Shown: one piece after another, positions 6,948 to 7,679 of the stretch
How positions within the stretch are numbered: the stretch's first letter is position 1
Layout: each line of letters opens with the position of its first letter
Source of the DNA: JAQICX01 sp964441455
Lineage (GTDB): Bacteria > Verrucomicrobiota > Kiritimatiellia > JAQICX01
DNA length: 7,679 nt
Direction: 5' to 3'
Assembly (NCBI GenBank): GCA_964441455.1
Contig: CAYTUX010000157.1
Span: forward strand, 1 to 7,679
Made by a program: the position numbers and the translations under genes
The notes under the pieces: generated by a model
Databases searched by the model: none
What the model was told of the DNA's origin: nothing
What the model saw: the letters and a program-made list of their open reading frames with translations, nothing else

Positions 6948-7679
6948 CGTAGAGAATTAGAGTGTTTTCTGCTAAACACAGAATTAGAAAAAACTGAATA
7001 CAAGCTGATTCTCATATCAGAACATGCAAAGAGAGACCTTTACATGCAGTTTACGAGCCTAGCTCATCTACTGAATGAGGAATTTCTCAAACTTAGTTTT
7101 AACAGCCTTGACAAAAACAAGGCTTTAGGGCTGGACAAAGTCAGCTGGTACGATTATGAACAAAATTTGGATGAGAACTTGACAGAATTGGTTGCAAGGC
7201 TGAAACGCAAATCGTTTCGTCCCACGTCAGTCAGAAGAGTATATATTCCAAAAAGTGATTGCCGAAAACGCCCTTTGGGTATTTCGACAATTGAAAACAA
7301 AATAGTTGAAAGAGCAGTTGCATGGATATTGGAAAGTATCTATGAAAACGATTTCTCTGATATGTCTTTTGGTTTCATCCAAGGCGTAATTGTCACCAAG
7401 CTTTAAAGAAATTGAACGACTTGATAACATACAACTCGGTAAACTATATAGTAGAAGCAGACATCAAAGGGTTTTTTGACAATGTGTCACATGAACAATG
7501 ATGAAATTTCTACAAATAAGAATCAAGGAGATTTTTACAAGCTGGGTATGTTCAAGAGTAAAAGAATTACTTTTGGAAAAAAAGACATGAACCAATGGCT
7601 GGGAGATGTGCGAAATAGAACAAAAACCAAAGAGTGGTGGAAGGTCTTAGCATCAAAACTAACAGGACATTACCAATAC
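6948..7679 (+). pseudogene. Group II intron reverse transcriptase/maturase, frameshifted and internally deleted
   Basis: The reading frame resembles LtrA-type intron-encoded proteins, which splice their intron and copy it into DNA. The first segment (6948-7375) includes FTSLAHLLNEEFL, then KNKALGLDKVSW, FRPTSVRRVYIPK and RPLGISTIENKIVERAV (RT motifs 0-2). One base is missing near 7376: reading continues as RRNCHQALKKL and EADIKGFFDNVSH (RT motif 3, catalytic Asp at 7460-7462) to TGA 7499-7501. Another missing base shifts to MKFLQIRIK (from 7501). The frame then joins domain X: DMNQWLGDVRN, KEWWKVLASKLTGHYQY, to the window end. RT motifs 4-7, including the YADD catalytic pair, are absent, so some hundreds of bases are deleted between about 7525 and 7580. 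No functional enzyme is possible. The intact-looking part from ATG 7044 to TAA 7406 is only its first fragment. Confidence 0.9.
6953..6988 (+). repeat. Hairpin GTGTTT-N6-AAACAC between two copies of AGAATTAGA
   Basis: The 9-bp direct repeats (6953-6961 and 6980-6988) exactly flank a perfect 6-bp hairpin (6962-6979, loop TCTGCT). The stretch also reads as the start of the reverse-transcriptase frame (ELECFLLNTELEKTEY), so it may be partly coding. The exact symmetry suggests a local duplication or a small insertion with target duplication, though chance cannot be excluded. Confidence 0.35.

Larger units (their letters stand above)
6843..7679 (+). mobile_element. Degenerate group II intron, 3' end outside the window
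   Basis: The element starts at GTGCG (6843-6847), the usual 5' boundary of bacterial group II introns. A folded RNA remnant follows, then a strong ribosome-binding site, then a broken reverse-transcriptase/maturase gene. Only about 100 nt separate the 5' end from the coding part, while intact introns carry several hundred nucleotides of domains I-III there, so much of the ribozyme seems lost. Domains V and VI would lie beyond the window. The intron follows the pump operon in the same orientation and does not interrupt it. I infer the element is immobile. Confidence 0.7.

Noticed and set aside
7044..7406. A 120-residue stand-alone reverse-transcriptase-like protein
   Set aside because: Family sequence continues in another frame right after 7376 and also exists upstream of 7044, so this is a fragment of a broken gene, not a small independent protein.

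Overview
The window is dominated by one complete, co-directional, AT-rich operon (876-6768, + strand) encoding a three-part RND drug or solute efflux pump: a TolC/OprM-type outer-membrane channel lipoprotein, an AcrA/MdtA-type periplasmic adaptor lipoprotein, and an MdtB/MdtC-like RND proton antiporter. Such a pump needs two membranes, so the host is a diderm (Gram-negative type) bacterium. Shine-Dalgarno-like sites, ATG starts and normal stops indicate the standard bacterial code. Nothing in the window fixes the phylum.

Layout. 1-275: an AT-rich leader with a sigma70-like promoter, then a 22-codon frame with a good ribosome-binding site and a signal-peptide-like sequence. It stops exactly where an insertion-sequence-like terminus (GAGACTGTCCCA) begins. 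276-795: no convincing gene; a segment that may be insertion-sequence debris, followed by several GC-rich inverted repeats in AT-rich DNA. 796-875: a plausible promoter for the pump operon, overlapped by a 20-bp near-perfect palindrome (TTTACA-N8-TGTAAA) that looks like an operator. 876-6768: the pump operon, with a 1-nt TAATG overlap between the first two genes and a 35-nt gap before the third. 6769-6842: a short spacer with a weak stem-loop. 6843-7679: a decayed group II intron, with a short 5' RNA remnant, a strong ribosome-binding site, and a reverse-transcriptase/maturase pseudogene that runs off the window.

How the genes work together: the RND trimer uses proton influx to capture substrate from the periplasm or inner membrane, the adaptor seals it to the outer-membrane channel, and the channel discharges to the outside. 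All three parts appear intact. No regulator gene is present, so any protein binding the palindrome must be encoded elsewhere.

I see no CRISPR array, tRNA, rRNA, toxin-antitoxin pair or recognisable defence system, and no convincing new system. The points worth a second look are the operator candidate, the mode of decay of the intron reverse transcriptase, the truncated signal-peptide frame at 207-275, and the hairpin cluster upstream of the pump.
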